From DATGHS01 sp035307785 (lineage in GTDB: Bacteria > Planctomycetota > Planctomycetia > Gemmatales > Gemmataceae): a DNA stretch of 5,465 nt. The stretch is from assembly GCA_035307785.1 (NCBI GenBank), contig DATGHS010000130.1, positions 1-5,465 on the forward strand, in the 5' to 3' direction. The notes beneath the pieces are model-generated. The model was not told where the DNA came from. It made no database searches and saw nothing but the letters and a program-made list of their open reading frames with translations. The translations under genes were made by a program, and so were the position numbers. This document shows positions 1 through 5,465 of this stretch, one piece after another (positions within the stretch are counted from its first letter, which is position 1; the number at the start of each line of letters is the position of its first letter).

Positions 1-3000
1 AGGCAGCATTCGTACATAAGCGTGCCGGGCATCACCTGGTCGTCGCAGAAATGACAAGTCAGGAACCAGGCATTCGGCTCGATGTCCATCTCGGCGCGAA
101 TGCGGCCCAGGCCAAAACGGCCGCCGTGCGGGTCAAGTTCAACGACGCGATCCACGAGTTTGAGCATGCCATCAGGAACCGTGAGCGGCTTGCGCAGCAG
201 CAGCTCGAAATCGGCGCCAAAGCAAGCTGCCAGGTCACCGTTGCGGAGAGCTTGCAGTTGTCGCTCGTCGTATGATTCCACTCCGCGCAACGGAGCCAAC
301 TCTTCCCAACCGCCGGGCCGTTTGCCCGGCATCAGCCGTTTGTCGATTTCCGTCTGAACGATGCCCTTACCCGCGGTAAGTTCAGCTGCCGTGAAAAAGC
401 CGGCACACCCATTTTGCATCGTGAGCAGCGGTTCGTCGTTTACGGTTCCTTCAAAGCGGAAGCGGAACAAATGCGTTTCGCCCTGGCGGAAGAAGTGGTC
501 GATGTGAATGTCGTAGCGGATGGTCTCGCCGGGCTGTGGCAACTCGCGGTGGAAGGTCACGCTGGCGTCTAGCAGCCGGTAAACGGCGAGGCCGCGCGTG
601 ACGAAGTCGATGCCGAGATAGGCCGAAAGAAACAGGTCCGCCTGGCCCGATTCGATGGCGATGCTCGGCGGGATCATTCCTTCTGCCAGGTACCAGCGCT
701 GGGAATGGACGTGATGCTCAGTCACCAGCCGACCCGATTGCAGCGACCGCGGCTCGCCCTCAATCGTAATGATCCGGTCCACCAGCATGAGCGGACCGGA
801 AGGCAGGCGCACTCGCGTGGGATGATGATCGACTTCAGCGAATTCGGCGCCCAGCACCTGAGCAATCGAGCCATCAGCAAATTCGAAGCACATGGCGGTG
901 TCCAGTGCCGGCTTCGCGCGATCCGTCGCTTGCGAAGGCGAGCCAACAACGAAATTGGCTTCCACGACCTCGGACTCTCCCGGAGCAACGGCGAGCAGAT
1001 CCTGCGCGAAGGCCATTGCCGCGCCCAGATGGCGAGTTCCGGCATCGACAAATTGCAAGTAGCGCGCATGTGCTTCGGCAGTAGCAGCCTGCACCGCGAT
1101 GAATTCGATGACGAGAGAGGAATTGGAATCGGGCACTTCAATGCGCGCCGATTCGGTCCATTGAGCCGTCGGTAGGCTTCGGTGTCCTTGCGGAAACGGA
1201 GGCAGAACGAACGGCGCCCCGCCGATGCGAATGGTAACCTTTTTGCCGGTGGATGTCTCTTCCGCGCGCGGCCTGGCGAATTGGCGAGGTAACGGGCCCC
1301 CTTCGCCTTCCTCCACAATGAGGTGAATGCAATTGCCGTCGATGCTCTGACCGCTTACGGCCAGGCGCCGCAGGCAGTTTTCCGGCGAAGGTGCGGTTTT
1401 TTCATGAAGGGCAAATGTCGCTTTCAGAAGCGAAGCGAGAAAAGAGGCTGCCCCGGTGTCGCCGATCGCCAGCGACGCATCGCCGGCGTCGGCCGCCAGG
1501 CTCTCAACATCATTAAGCTCTTGAGCCGTTCGTTGCGCGTCACTAAGAGCGCGCTCCATAGCTCGGCGGGTCGCGGCTTCTGCCGTGATGCCGGAGGCCG
1601 ACCCTATGCCGCGAATTACCGCATATACCTCGTTGCCGTCGCGCTGGGCATCGGCCAGGCGCTTCAAGACCACCGCAGCAGCGCCTTCGCCAATGGGCCT
1701 GGCGAGGGCTTCTGTCCCGAGGCGGGCGTAGCGGCCCATCGCCGCCCGTACATCGCCGGCCAAATCCACCGCTCCGGCGACGGCCATATCGATTTCGCCC
1801 ATTTGTAAAGCGCGCACGGCTGCTTCGATGGCTCGTCCGCCGGAGATTTCTTCGTTGCTCAATGTGAAGCTTGGGCCGCCGAAGCGAAAGACCCGCGCGA
1901 TTCTACTGGCAGCGATGCTGGCCAGACTACCCATCACGCGGTTGGCATTCAATGCCGGGTGCGCAGCATCACGAAGCGCGTTCAGCCAGGCTTCGAATTC
2001 CCCTACGCTTAGTTCAACGCCCGATGAGCGAAGCCTTCGGCGCGCCAGGTCGAGTGTGGACCAGCGCAAGTGATAGTTCGTCGTGTTTAAGTCCAGATTC
2101 AATCCCAGGAAGACGCCGGTGCGCAGCCGATGTTGTTCCCAATTTCGGCAATCGTCCAGAGCCGTGGCCGCGACCTGGAGCATGAGAAGTTGCTGCGGCA
2201 GCATCTCCTCCAGTTCTTTGGGCGGAATTCGAAAGCGCTCAAGTGAAACCAACAGTTGATCGATGAAGAAGCCAGAACCGGCTTCGGCTGAAAAACCTGA
2301 ATGTCGGAACCAATGACTCTCTTGAACGCCCCACCAATTTGCACCCGTGGGCGACAAGGCATCATTGCCATGGCCCAATACGCGATCTCGGACCGCCGGT
2401 AACGAAGTCCATGGCCCAAAGTGGGCGCCCATGCCGACGATGGCGATGGGTTCCGCTTCTCTGGGCACGGCAGGAACGACGATTCGTTCAACTTCCGTGG
2501 CCGCAGGTGGGAGAAACTCTTCCACGAGAATGTGCGCGTTGGTGCCGCCGAAGCCGAAGCCGCTGATTGCCGCCTTCCGGGAAGTAGTCGGCTTCCGCCG
2601 AGGCCACAGCTTCGATTCCGTGAGCACTCGAAATGGCTTCGCCTTCGCCAGCGCTTCGGCTGGCTGCTTAAAATTGGCCGTCGGGGGAAGAGTTTCGTGC
2701 TGCATCGCCAGCAAGACTTTGATGAGCCCGGCCGCGCCCGCCCCAGTTAGTAAGTGTCCCACCGACGATTTCACGCTGCTGACTACGCACTGGCCGGGCG
2801 AGCACGATTCTTCGCTCCATAAGGCGCTTAGGCTTGTGAGTTCAACCGAATCGCCCACGGGTGTGCCGGTGGCATGGCATTCGATCAAATCCACGTCGGA
2901 AGGTCGCCAGCCCGCCCTACGGTACGCTCCACGCATGGCGCGAAGCTGCCCCTCACTGGCTGGAGCTAAGATGTTACCTTCTACGTCGTTCGAGATTCCT

Positions 3001-3842
3001 TCGCCGGCCAGCAGGGCATAAATTCGGTCGCCATCTCGCAATGCATCGTCGAGTCGTTTCAGCACGACGATGCCGCAGCCTTCGCCGACCAAAAGTCCGT
3101 CGGCACCAGCGTCAAACGGCGAGCAGCAGCCGGAAGGGGAAAGCGCGCGCAATTGCGAGAAGCCCATCTGCGTGTACAGGCAATCGGGCCGGGCGGCGCC
3201 GCCGGCTAGCATGGCATCGGTCCGGCCGGCCCGCAATTCGTCGGCCGCGAGTTTCAGTGCAAAGAGCGACGAGGCACAGGCAGCATCGAGCGTGTACGTG
3301 CTTCCGCCCAGGCCAAGTGACTTCCCCAAGAGGCCGGCAGGCAAAGCAGTAACATACCGATTGAGTGGATCGGTCGTGGTCGCTTGCTCGTTGGACAATC
3401 CCAGCTTTTCGGCAAAAGTACGGCCCAGAATCTCGAGCGCCAGTGCCGACGCTTTTTCCGTGGGCAGCGCTATGTTGCCCAGAATCACGCCAACGCGCTG
3501 GCGATCCACGTTATCGGTTACCACATCGCGCCAGGCTTGGTGCCCCGCACTCAAGATCAAGTGGAATAGCGGATCGAGCTGATTTAACAATTCGCGCTCG
3601 ATTTGAGTGTCGAAAGCCAGTGGAATCTTGTCCAGATAATAGCCGCGCATCGAGTACAACCGGTCGGGCACGGCGATGCCTTCCGCGTAGGCGTCTTCCA
3701 GCGAGAGCAGCCAGCGGCCTTCCGGAACATCGCGTGAAGCGTCCACGCCGGCTGCGACGTTGGCCCAGAATTGGTCCAGGTTCGCTGCGCCCGGAAAGAC
3801 GCCGCCGAGGCCGACAATGGCGATTCGCGGTTGCAAGGACAT
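1..3842 (-). CDS. pfaC: PfaC-like PUFA/secondary-lipid synthase subunit, KS-CLF-DH (3' end outside window)
   Basis: Seen: translation from the ATG at 3842 is open for 1280 codons to the left edge; no stop was found. In order: an intact KS at residues 5-440, a KS-like chain-length factor at about 463-845, a linker to about 979, a FabA-like hot-dog lacking the catalytic His at about 980-1165, and a second hot-dog from about 1205 with CHF and VMPG motifs, cut by the window end. Family knowledge: KS-CLF followed by FabA-like hot-dogs defines PfaC of PUFA synthases, which is about 2000 residues in marine gamma-proteobacteria, so roughly a third is missing here. PfaC condenses malonyl-ACP with the growing chain and performs position-specific dehydration or isomerisation. 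It lies 40 bases after the KR-DH gene, probably in one operon. Odd: no acyltransferase domain is present, unlike myxobacterial homologues. An alternative in-frame ATG at 3863 would add seven residues. The family call is strong; the end product is not determined. Confidence 0.92.
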   Translation of the reverse strand, partial: MSLQPRIAIVGLGGVFPGAANLDQFWANVAAGVDASRDVPEGRWLLSLEDAYAEGIAVPDRLYSMRGYYLDKIPLAFDTQIERELLNQLDPLFHLILSAGHQAWRDVVTDNVDRQRVGVILGNIALPTEKASALALEILGRTFAEKLGLSNEQATTTDPLNRYVTALPAGLLGKSLGLGGSTYTLDAACASSLFALKLAADELRAGRTDAMLAGGAARPDCLYTQMGFSQLRALSPSGCCSPFDAGADGLLVGEGCGIVVLKRLDDALRDGDRIYALLAGEGISNDVEGNILAPASEGQLRAMRGAYRRAGWRPSDVDLIECHATGTPVGDSVELTSLSALWSEESCSPGQCVVSSVKSSVGHLLTGAGAAGLIKVLLAMQHETLPPTANFKQPAEALAKAKPFRVLTESKLWPRRKPTTSRKAAISGFGFGGTNAHILVEEFLPPAATEVERIVVPAVPREAEPIAIVGMGAHFGPWTSLPAVRDRVLGHGNDALSPTGANWWGVQESHWFRHSGFSAEAGSGFFIDQLLVSLERFRIPPKELEEMLPQQLLMLQVAATALDDCRNWEQHRLRTGVFLGLNLDLNTTNYHLRWSTLDLARRRLRSSGVELSVGEFEAWLNALRDAAHPALNANRVMGSLASIAASRIARVFRFGGPSFTLSNEEISGGRAIEAAVRALQMGEIDMAVAGAVDLAGDVRAAMGRYARLGTEALARPIGEGAAAVVLKRLADAQRDGNEVYAVIRGIGSASGITAEAATRRAMERALSDAQRTAQELNDVESLAADAGDASLAIGDTGAASFLASLLKATFALHEKTAPSPENCLRRLAVSGQSIDGNCIHLIVEEGEGGPLPRQFARPRAEETSTGKKVTIRIGGAPFVLPPFPQGHRSLPTAQWTESARIEVPDSNSSLVIEFIAVQAATAEAHARYLQFVDAGTRHLGAAMAFAQDLLAVAPGESEVVEANFVVGSPSQATDRAKPALDTAMCFEFADGSIAQVLGAEFAEVDHHPTRVRLPSGPLMLVDRIITIEGEPRSLQSGRLVTEHHVHSQRWYLAEGMIPPSIAIESGQADLFLSAYLGIDFVTRGLAVYRLLDASVTFHRELPQPGETIRYDIHIDHFFRQGETHLFRFRFEGTVNDEPLLTMQNGCAGFFTAAELTAGKGIVQTEIDKRLMPGKRPGGWEELAPLRGVESYDERQLQALRNGDLAACFGADFELLLRKPLTVPDGMLKLVDRVVELDPHGGRFGLGRIRAEMDIEPNAWFLTCHFCDDQVMPGTLMYECC
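3..230 (-). other. FabA/FabZ-like hot-dog domain with catalytic His, truncated by window
   Basis: Residues about 1205 to 1280 include KLVDRVVELDPHGGRFGLGR and NAWFLTCHFCDDQVMPGTLM. His 1264 (codon 53-51) and Glu 1278 lie 14 residues apart, the same spacing as the His and acidic pair of FabA and FabZ. Having Glu rather than Asp resembles FabZ. The VMPG motif is intact. This should be the catalytic member of the first dehydratase pair. The fold continues beyond position 1. Confidence 0.88.
348..905 (-). other. FabA-like hot-dog domain, non-catalytic partner
   Basis: Residues about 980-1165 carry CFEFADGSIAQVLGAEF, RLPSGPLMLVDRI, WYLAEGMIPPSIAIES, GQADLFLSAYLGID and MQNGCAGFFT, all typical of the first hot-dog of the PfaC dehydratase region. 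Compared with the next hot-dog, the stretch between the Trp and the Pro (1050 and 1058) is five residues shorter, which removes the His-Phe of the active site, while the acidic residue (Glu 1064) is kept. In the PUFA-synthase dehydratase tetradomain, inactive and active hot-dogs alternate; this one fits the inactive member of the first pair. Confidence 0.85.
906..1307 (-). other. Interdomain linker between CLF and dehydratase region
   Basis: Residues about 846-979 do not match a catalytic domain I recognise. The first part is rich in Pro, Arg and Gly. The middle, about 915-950, is an Ala-rich predicted helix (AEAHARYLQFVDAGTRHLG and on) of the kind seen beside ACP-interacting regions in this family; that comparison is from memory. 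At about 130 residues it is too short for an acyltransferase domain (about 300 residues), and no GHSxG motif is present. It holds no separate gene. Confidence 0.6.
1308..2456 (-). other. Chain-length factor (CLF): catalytically dead KS-like domain
   Basis: A second KS fold begins with EPIAIVGMGAHFG and includes LPQQLLMLQVAATALDDC and LNLDLNTTNYHLRW, stretches I recall from PfaC chain-length factors. The strand that carries the KS nucleophile reads GPSFTLSNEE. Aligned to the first KS (STYTLDAAC), the Cys is replaced by Glu 665 (codon 1850-1848). The second catalytic His is replaced by Asp 795 in IGDTGAAS, and no ECHATGT-like motif is present. The domain is about 380 residues, shorter than the KS. 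By analogy with known KS-CLF pairs it should pair with the KS and help set chain length rather than condense. Confidence 0.9.
2523..3830 (-). other. Beta-ketoacyl synthase (KS) domain, catalytically complete
   Basis: The domain opens with RIAIVGLGGVFPGA. The nucleophile Cys is residue 189 in TLDAACASS (codon 3278-3276). The two catalytic His are residue 323 in ECHATGTPVGD (codon 2876-2874) and residue 363 in VGHLLTGAGAAGLIK (codon 2756-2754). The domain closes with GFGFGGTNAHILVEE. Length is about 435 residues, normal for a type I KS. All Cys-His-His residues are present, so it should perform decarboxylative condensation of malonyl-ACP. The 241-260 region (SPFDAGADGLLVGEGCG) matches the family consensus for the strand before the first His. 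Confidence 0.97.
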
Positions 3843-3882
3843 GTCGATGACTGCTCCGACCATTGCTCGAGGTGAATTCGCC
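3843..3882 (-). other. Short intergenic gap between the two synthase genes
   Basis: Forty bases separate the TAG of the upstream subunit from the preferred ATG of the next one; only 19 if the alternative ATG at 3863 is used. No inverted repeat followed by a T-run is visible, and there is little room for a promoter. This supports a single transcript covering both subunits. Confidence 0.75.
3854..3857 (-). promoter_or_regulatory. Candidate ribosome binding site GGAG for the PfaC-like gene
   Basis: On the minus strand GGAG reads at 3857-3854, with 11 bases between it and the ATG at 3842-3840. That spacing is slightly long but acceptable. The alternative in-frame ATG at 3863-3861 has only a GAG three bases upstream (too close) and a GGG about 18 bases upstream (too far). 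This favours the start at 3842, which also puts the KS beta-strand QPRIAIVG at the usual distance from the N terminus. The call rests on a four-base match and is weak. Confidence 0.4.
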
Positions 3883-5465
3883 CTAAACCGAAACGGCATT
3901 CAATTGCCTGGCGCGAAAGGCCGCGGTCAAGCTTGGATCGCGTATGAACTCCGCCTGCTCCATTCGAGCCAAGAGGTGGCCCAGCTTATCCAGAAACTCG
4001 ATGTTTGCGCGAATTATTTGCGACGCTTCCTCCGAAATCTGAATGCGAACCTGAGTGCCGTCTGGCGGAAATGCCTTCCGAAACTGCCGGTATATTCCGA
4101 GCGCGCATGGCAAGCACGGCATGCCATGAAATTCGACACTCCAGACCGCCAACAACTGGAAAGCACAGTCGAGCGCCATTGGTTCGGCCAGCCAGGAAGG
4201 GCGGACGGGTTGATTCATCCACTCGGCAGGCGCTGGCGCCGACCGCACCAGGGCTGCGATTCCATCGCGCGACATGCCGGAAATGTCGTCGATACCCTGG
4301 AGCGCTGGCCCGTGGAAGAGAATGGATCGATAAACTTCCGCGAGCGCCTGCGTGTAATGTGGTAAACCCACCAAGTTTAGCCGCGGCTGCTCGGCTGGCA
4401 GTTTACTCGCCAAAACTATTTCGGCTCGGGAGTGCAAAATTTCGCGCTGGGCGCGCGTGGTGCGGATTTCTACGGGAACCACAAACTGATTGTCTTGCTT
4501 TTTGGCCTTACCAGCGAGAAGCCGTAGGGACAGCACTTCGTCGGCTTCAAGTTGCACGCCGTGAAGAATACGTAAATTATTCAACCCCTGGAATTGCAGG
4601 CCGGGGTTGGCATGCAGCGCAGCATGGGCGAACCATTCGACATGCAACGCCATTGGCAAGACGGCCCTGCCGCCAAGGACATGCGACTCCAAAACCGGAT
4701 GGCTACGAAGATCAACCGGGCGCTCGCAGACCAGATTGAATGCTGCCGGCGATTTGATCGAGTCGTCTGCACTCGCAGGCGCCGTCTCAAGTCTTTGCCG
4801 TTCATCCAGATGCTGCATCGGTAAGCCTTGATTCCAAACACCCGCGACGACTTCGGCGGCCTCGTCCCCGGCCGCCAGTTCTTGCAACAAGAAATGCGCA
4901 CCGGCCACGAGCGGGATCAGGCCGATCCCTTCCTTTTCGAACAAGTTCCGCAACGACGGCGTCACCATGCCGCCGGCCCAGGGGCCCCAATTGATGGCCA
5001 CCACGCGACAACCGGACCGTTGCCGGGCCTGCAGTTGCGCCAGCTTGTTCAGCACTTCGTTGCCGGCAGCATAATCGACCTGACCCGTGCGGCCAAAGCG
5101 GGCCGTGGATGAGGAAAAGAAGACCAGGCACTTCAACGGATCGTCCGCGGTCGCTCGAAGCAAATTGAGCGCGCCGTCGACCTTGGTGCCGAATACGCGT
5201 TCGAATTGCTCGTCAGTCTTATCCGCGATCAGGCGATCTTCGATCACGCCCGCGCCGTGGATCAGACCGGTGATTGCTCCAAACTCGGATCGAACCTTGG
5301 CGAGCACGTCGGCAATAATCTCCCACTTGCGGATATCGACCGATTGATAGGAAACGCGAGCTCCGGTTGCCCGCATGCGGGCCAGGTTGTCGCGAATCTC
5401 GCGCGCCGTCAGGATTTCGCTCGTTTGCTTGCCGATTTCGCGCGGTGAAAGCGATCCGGAAGCGC
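3883..5465 (-). CDS. pfaA: PfaA-like PUFA/secondary-lipid synthase subunit, C-terminal part (KR-DH); 5' end outside window
   Basis: Seen: the frame is open from the right edge to a TAG at 3885-3883, giving 526 visible residues. The Met at 5376 is internal, because the 29 codons upstream of it also read as protein continuous with the KR fold. Visible residues 1 to about 214 are the C-terminal part of a short-chain-dehydrogenase ketoreductase; residues about 242-514 are a polyketide-synthase-type double hot-dog dehydratase. The Rossmann glycine motif, ACPs, KS and acyltransferase expected of this family would lie beyond 5465. Family knowledge: a KR followed by a terminal DH is the usual end of PfaA in PUFA synthases, cytosolic complexes that build chains from malonyl units. 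Inference: the subunit reduces the beta-keto group and dehydrates the product on its own ACP-bound chain. It precedes a PfaC-like gene by 40 bases on the same strand, so they are probably co-transcribed. Another iterative type I synthase, such as a heterocyst-glycolipid type, is possible. The symbol is tentative because the N-terminal domains are unseen. Confidence 0.85.
   Translation of the reverse strand, partial: ASGSLSPREIGKQTSEILTAREIRDNLARMRATGARVSYQSVDIRKWEIIADVLAKVRSEFGAITGLIHGAGVIEDRLIADKTDEQFERVFGTKVDGALNLLRATADDPLKCLVFFSSSTARFGRTGQVDYAAGNEVLNKLAQLQARQRSGCRVVAINWGPWAGGMVTPSLRNLFEKEGIGLIPLVAGAHFLLQELAAGDEAAEVVAGVWNQGLPMQHLDERQRLETAPASADDSIKSPAAFNLVCERPVDLRSHPVLESHVLGGRAVLPMALHVEWFAHAALHANPGLQFQGLNNLRILHGVQLEADEVLSLRLLAGKAKKQDNQFVVPVEIRTTRAQREILHSRAEIVLASKLPAEQPRLNLVGLPHYTQALAEVYRSILFHGPALQGIDDISGMSRDGIAALVRSAPAPAEWMNQPVRPSWLAEPMALDCAFQLLAVWSVEFHGMPCLPCALGIYRQFRKAFPPDGTQVRIQISEEASQIIRANIEFLDKLGHLLARMEQAEFIRDPSLTAAFRARQLNAVSV
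3922..4740 (-). other. PKS-type double hot-dog dehydratase (DH) domain
   Basis: This domain removes water from a beta-hydroxyacyl-ACP to give the enoyl form. The N-terminal hot-dog carries HVLGGRAVLP, matching the HxxxGxxxxP active-site motif, with the His codon at 4683-4681. The second hot-dog has an HGPALQGI stretch followed 48 residues later by LDCAFQ, matching the D(A/x)(A/x)xQ motif that supplies the catalytic Asp (about residue 432 of the visible protein). Both catalytic residues are present and the length, about 270 residues, is full size, so the domain looks functional. It lies directly after the KR, separated by a linker of roughly 28 residues, and ends about 12 residues before the stop codon. 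Confidence 0.88.
4822..5465 (-). other. Ketoreductase (KR) domain, C-terminal part
   Basis: This is the catalytic half of an NADPH-dependent beta-ketoacyl reductase. Motifs in order are SVDIRKWE (acidic residue after the third strand, typical of the adenine-binding region), LIHGAGVIED, FGTKVDGALNLL with the catalytic Lys, FFSSSTARFGRTGQVDY with the catalytic Ser and Tyr, then AAGNEVLNK with the catalytic Asn, and INWGPWAGGM after it. The Tyr codon is at 5073-5071, and a Ser lies 13 residues before it, as in modular KRs. The complete Ser-Tyr-Lys-Asn set suggests an active enzyme. The IED at the position of the LDD fingerprint keeps the last Asp, which weakly suggests a B-type (D-hydroxy) product; this is inference by analogy with modular PKS KRs. 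Confidence 0.92.

Noticed and set aside
722..1318. A minus-strand open frame of 198 codons in another frame than the PfaC-like gene
   Set aside because: It overlaps the linker and first hot-dog fully; its translation is Arg-rich and low in complexity, whereas the main frame carries family motifs throughout.
2099..2491. Possible frameshift between the KS and CLF, suggested by an alternative minus-strand frame of 130 codons
   Set aside because: Codon-by-codon translation of the main frame runs unbroken from GTNAHILVEE into EPIAIVGMG and LPQQLLMLQVAA, so no frameshift is needed.
2347..3021. A plus-strand open frame of 224 codons opposite the KS domain
   Set aside because: It lies antisense to a KS with every catalytic motif in place, its translation is rich in Ser, Pro and Arg with no recognisable domain, and such antisense frames are expected in GC-rich coding DNA.
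3843..3882. A promoter or terminator between the two genes
   Set aside because: The gap is too short and shows no hairpin with a T-run and no clear -35/-10 pair.
4005..4739. A plus-strand open frame of 244 codons opposite the PKS-type dehydratase
   Set aside because: The minus strand encodes a complete DH here; the plus-strand translation is Arg/Ala-rich, matches no family I know, and has no convincing ribosome site.
4581..5131. Two shorter minus-strand frames inside the KR-DH gene
   Set aside because: They are out-of-frame shadows of the KR-DH reading frame and show no conserved motif.

Overview
The window is coding almost end to end on the minus strand. It holds two large multidomain genes, both cut by the window edges, separated by about 40 bases. 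Together they look like the junction between the PfaA-type and PfaC-type subunits of an iterative type I fatty acid/polyketide synthase of the polyunsaturated fatty acid (PUFA) synthase or 'secondary lipid' synthase family. No RNA gene, mobile element, CRISPR array or long non-coding stretch was seen.

Reading in the direction of transcription (right to left): positions 5465 to 3883 are the last 526 codons of a synthase subunit, the C-terminal half of a ketoreductase (KR) followed by a double hot-dog dehydratase (DH) of the polyketide-synthase type. This is the usual end of PfaA (KS-AT-ACP repeats-KR-DH). After a 40-base gap, a second gene starts at about 3842 (or 3863) and stays open to position 1, giving 1280 codons by manual translation with no stop. 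Its order is an intact ketosynthase (KS), a ketosynthase-like chain-length factor (CLF) that has lost the catalytic residues, a linker of about 130 residues, a FabA-like hot-dog without the catalytic His, and the start of a second FabA/FabZ-like hot-dog with the catalytic His. That is PfaC architecture, and the rest of the dehydratase region lies beyond the left edge.

Together the two genes would do repeated two-carbon extension (KS-CLF), keto reduction (KR) and dehydration or isomerisation (DH domains) on acyl chains carried by ACP domains expected upstream in the first gene. The enoyl reductase (PfaD) and phosphopantetheinyl transferase (PfaE) are not in the window. No PfaB-type acyltransferase gene lies between the two genes, and no acyltransferase domain sits between CLF and DH, so this differs from both the gamma-proteobacterial pfaABCD order and the myxobacterial layout.

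The source is a bacterium of moderately high GC (roughly 60% by spot counts of a few lines). Planctomycetota is a reasonable guess, because PUFA-synthase-like clusters occur there and the GC is lower than in most myxobacteria, but the sequence alone does not prove it. The actual product (PUFA, long-chain hydrocarbon, glycolipid chain or other secondary lipid) cannot be read from these domains.
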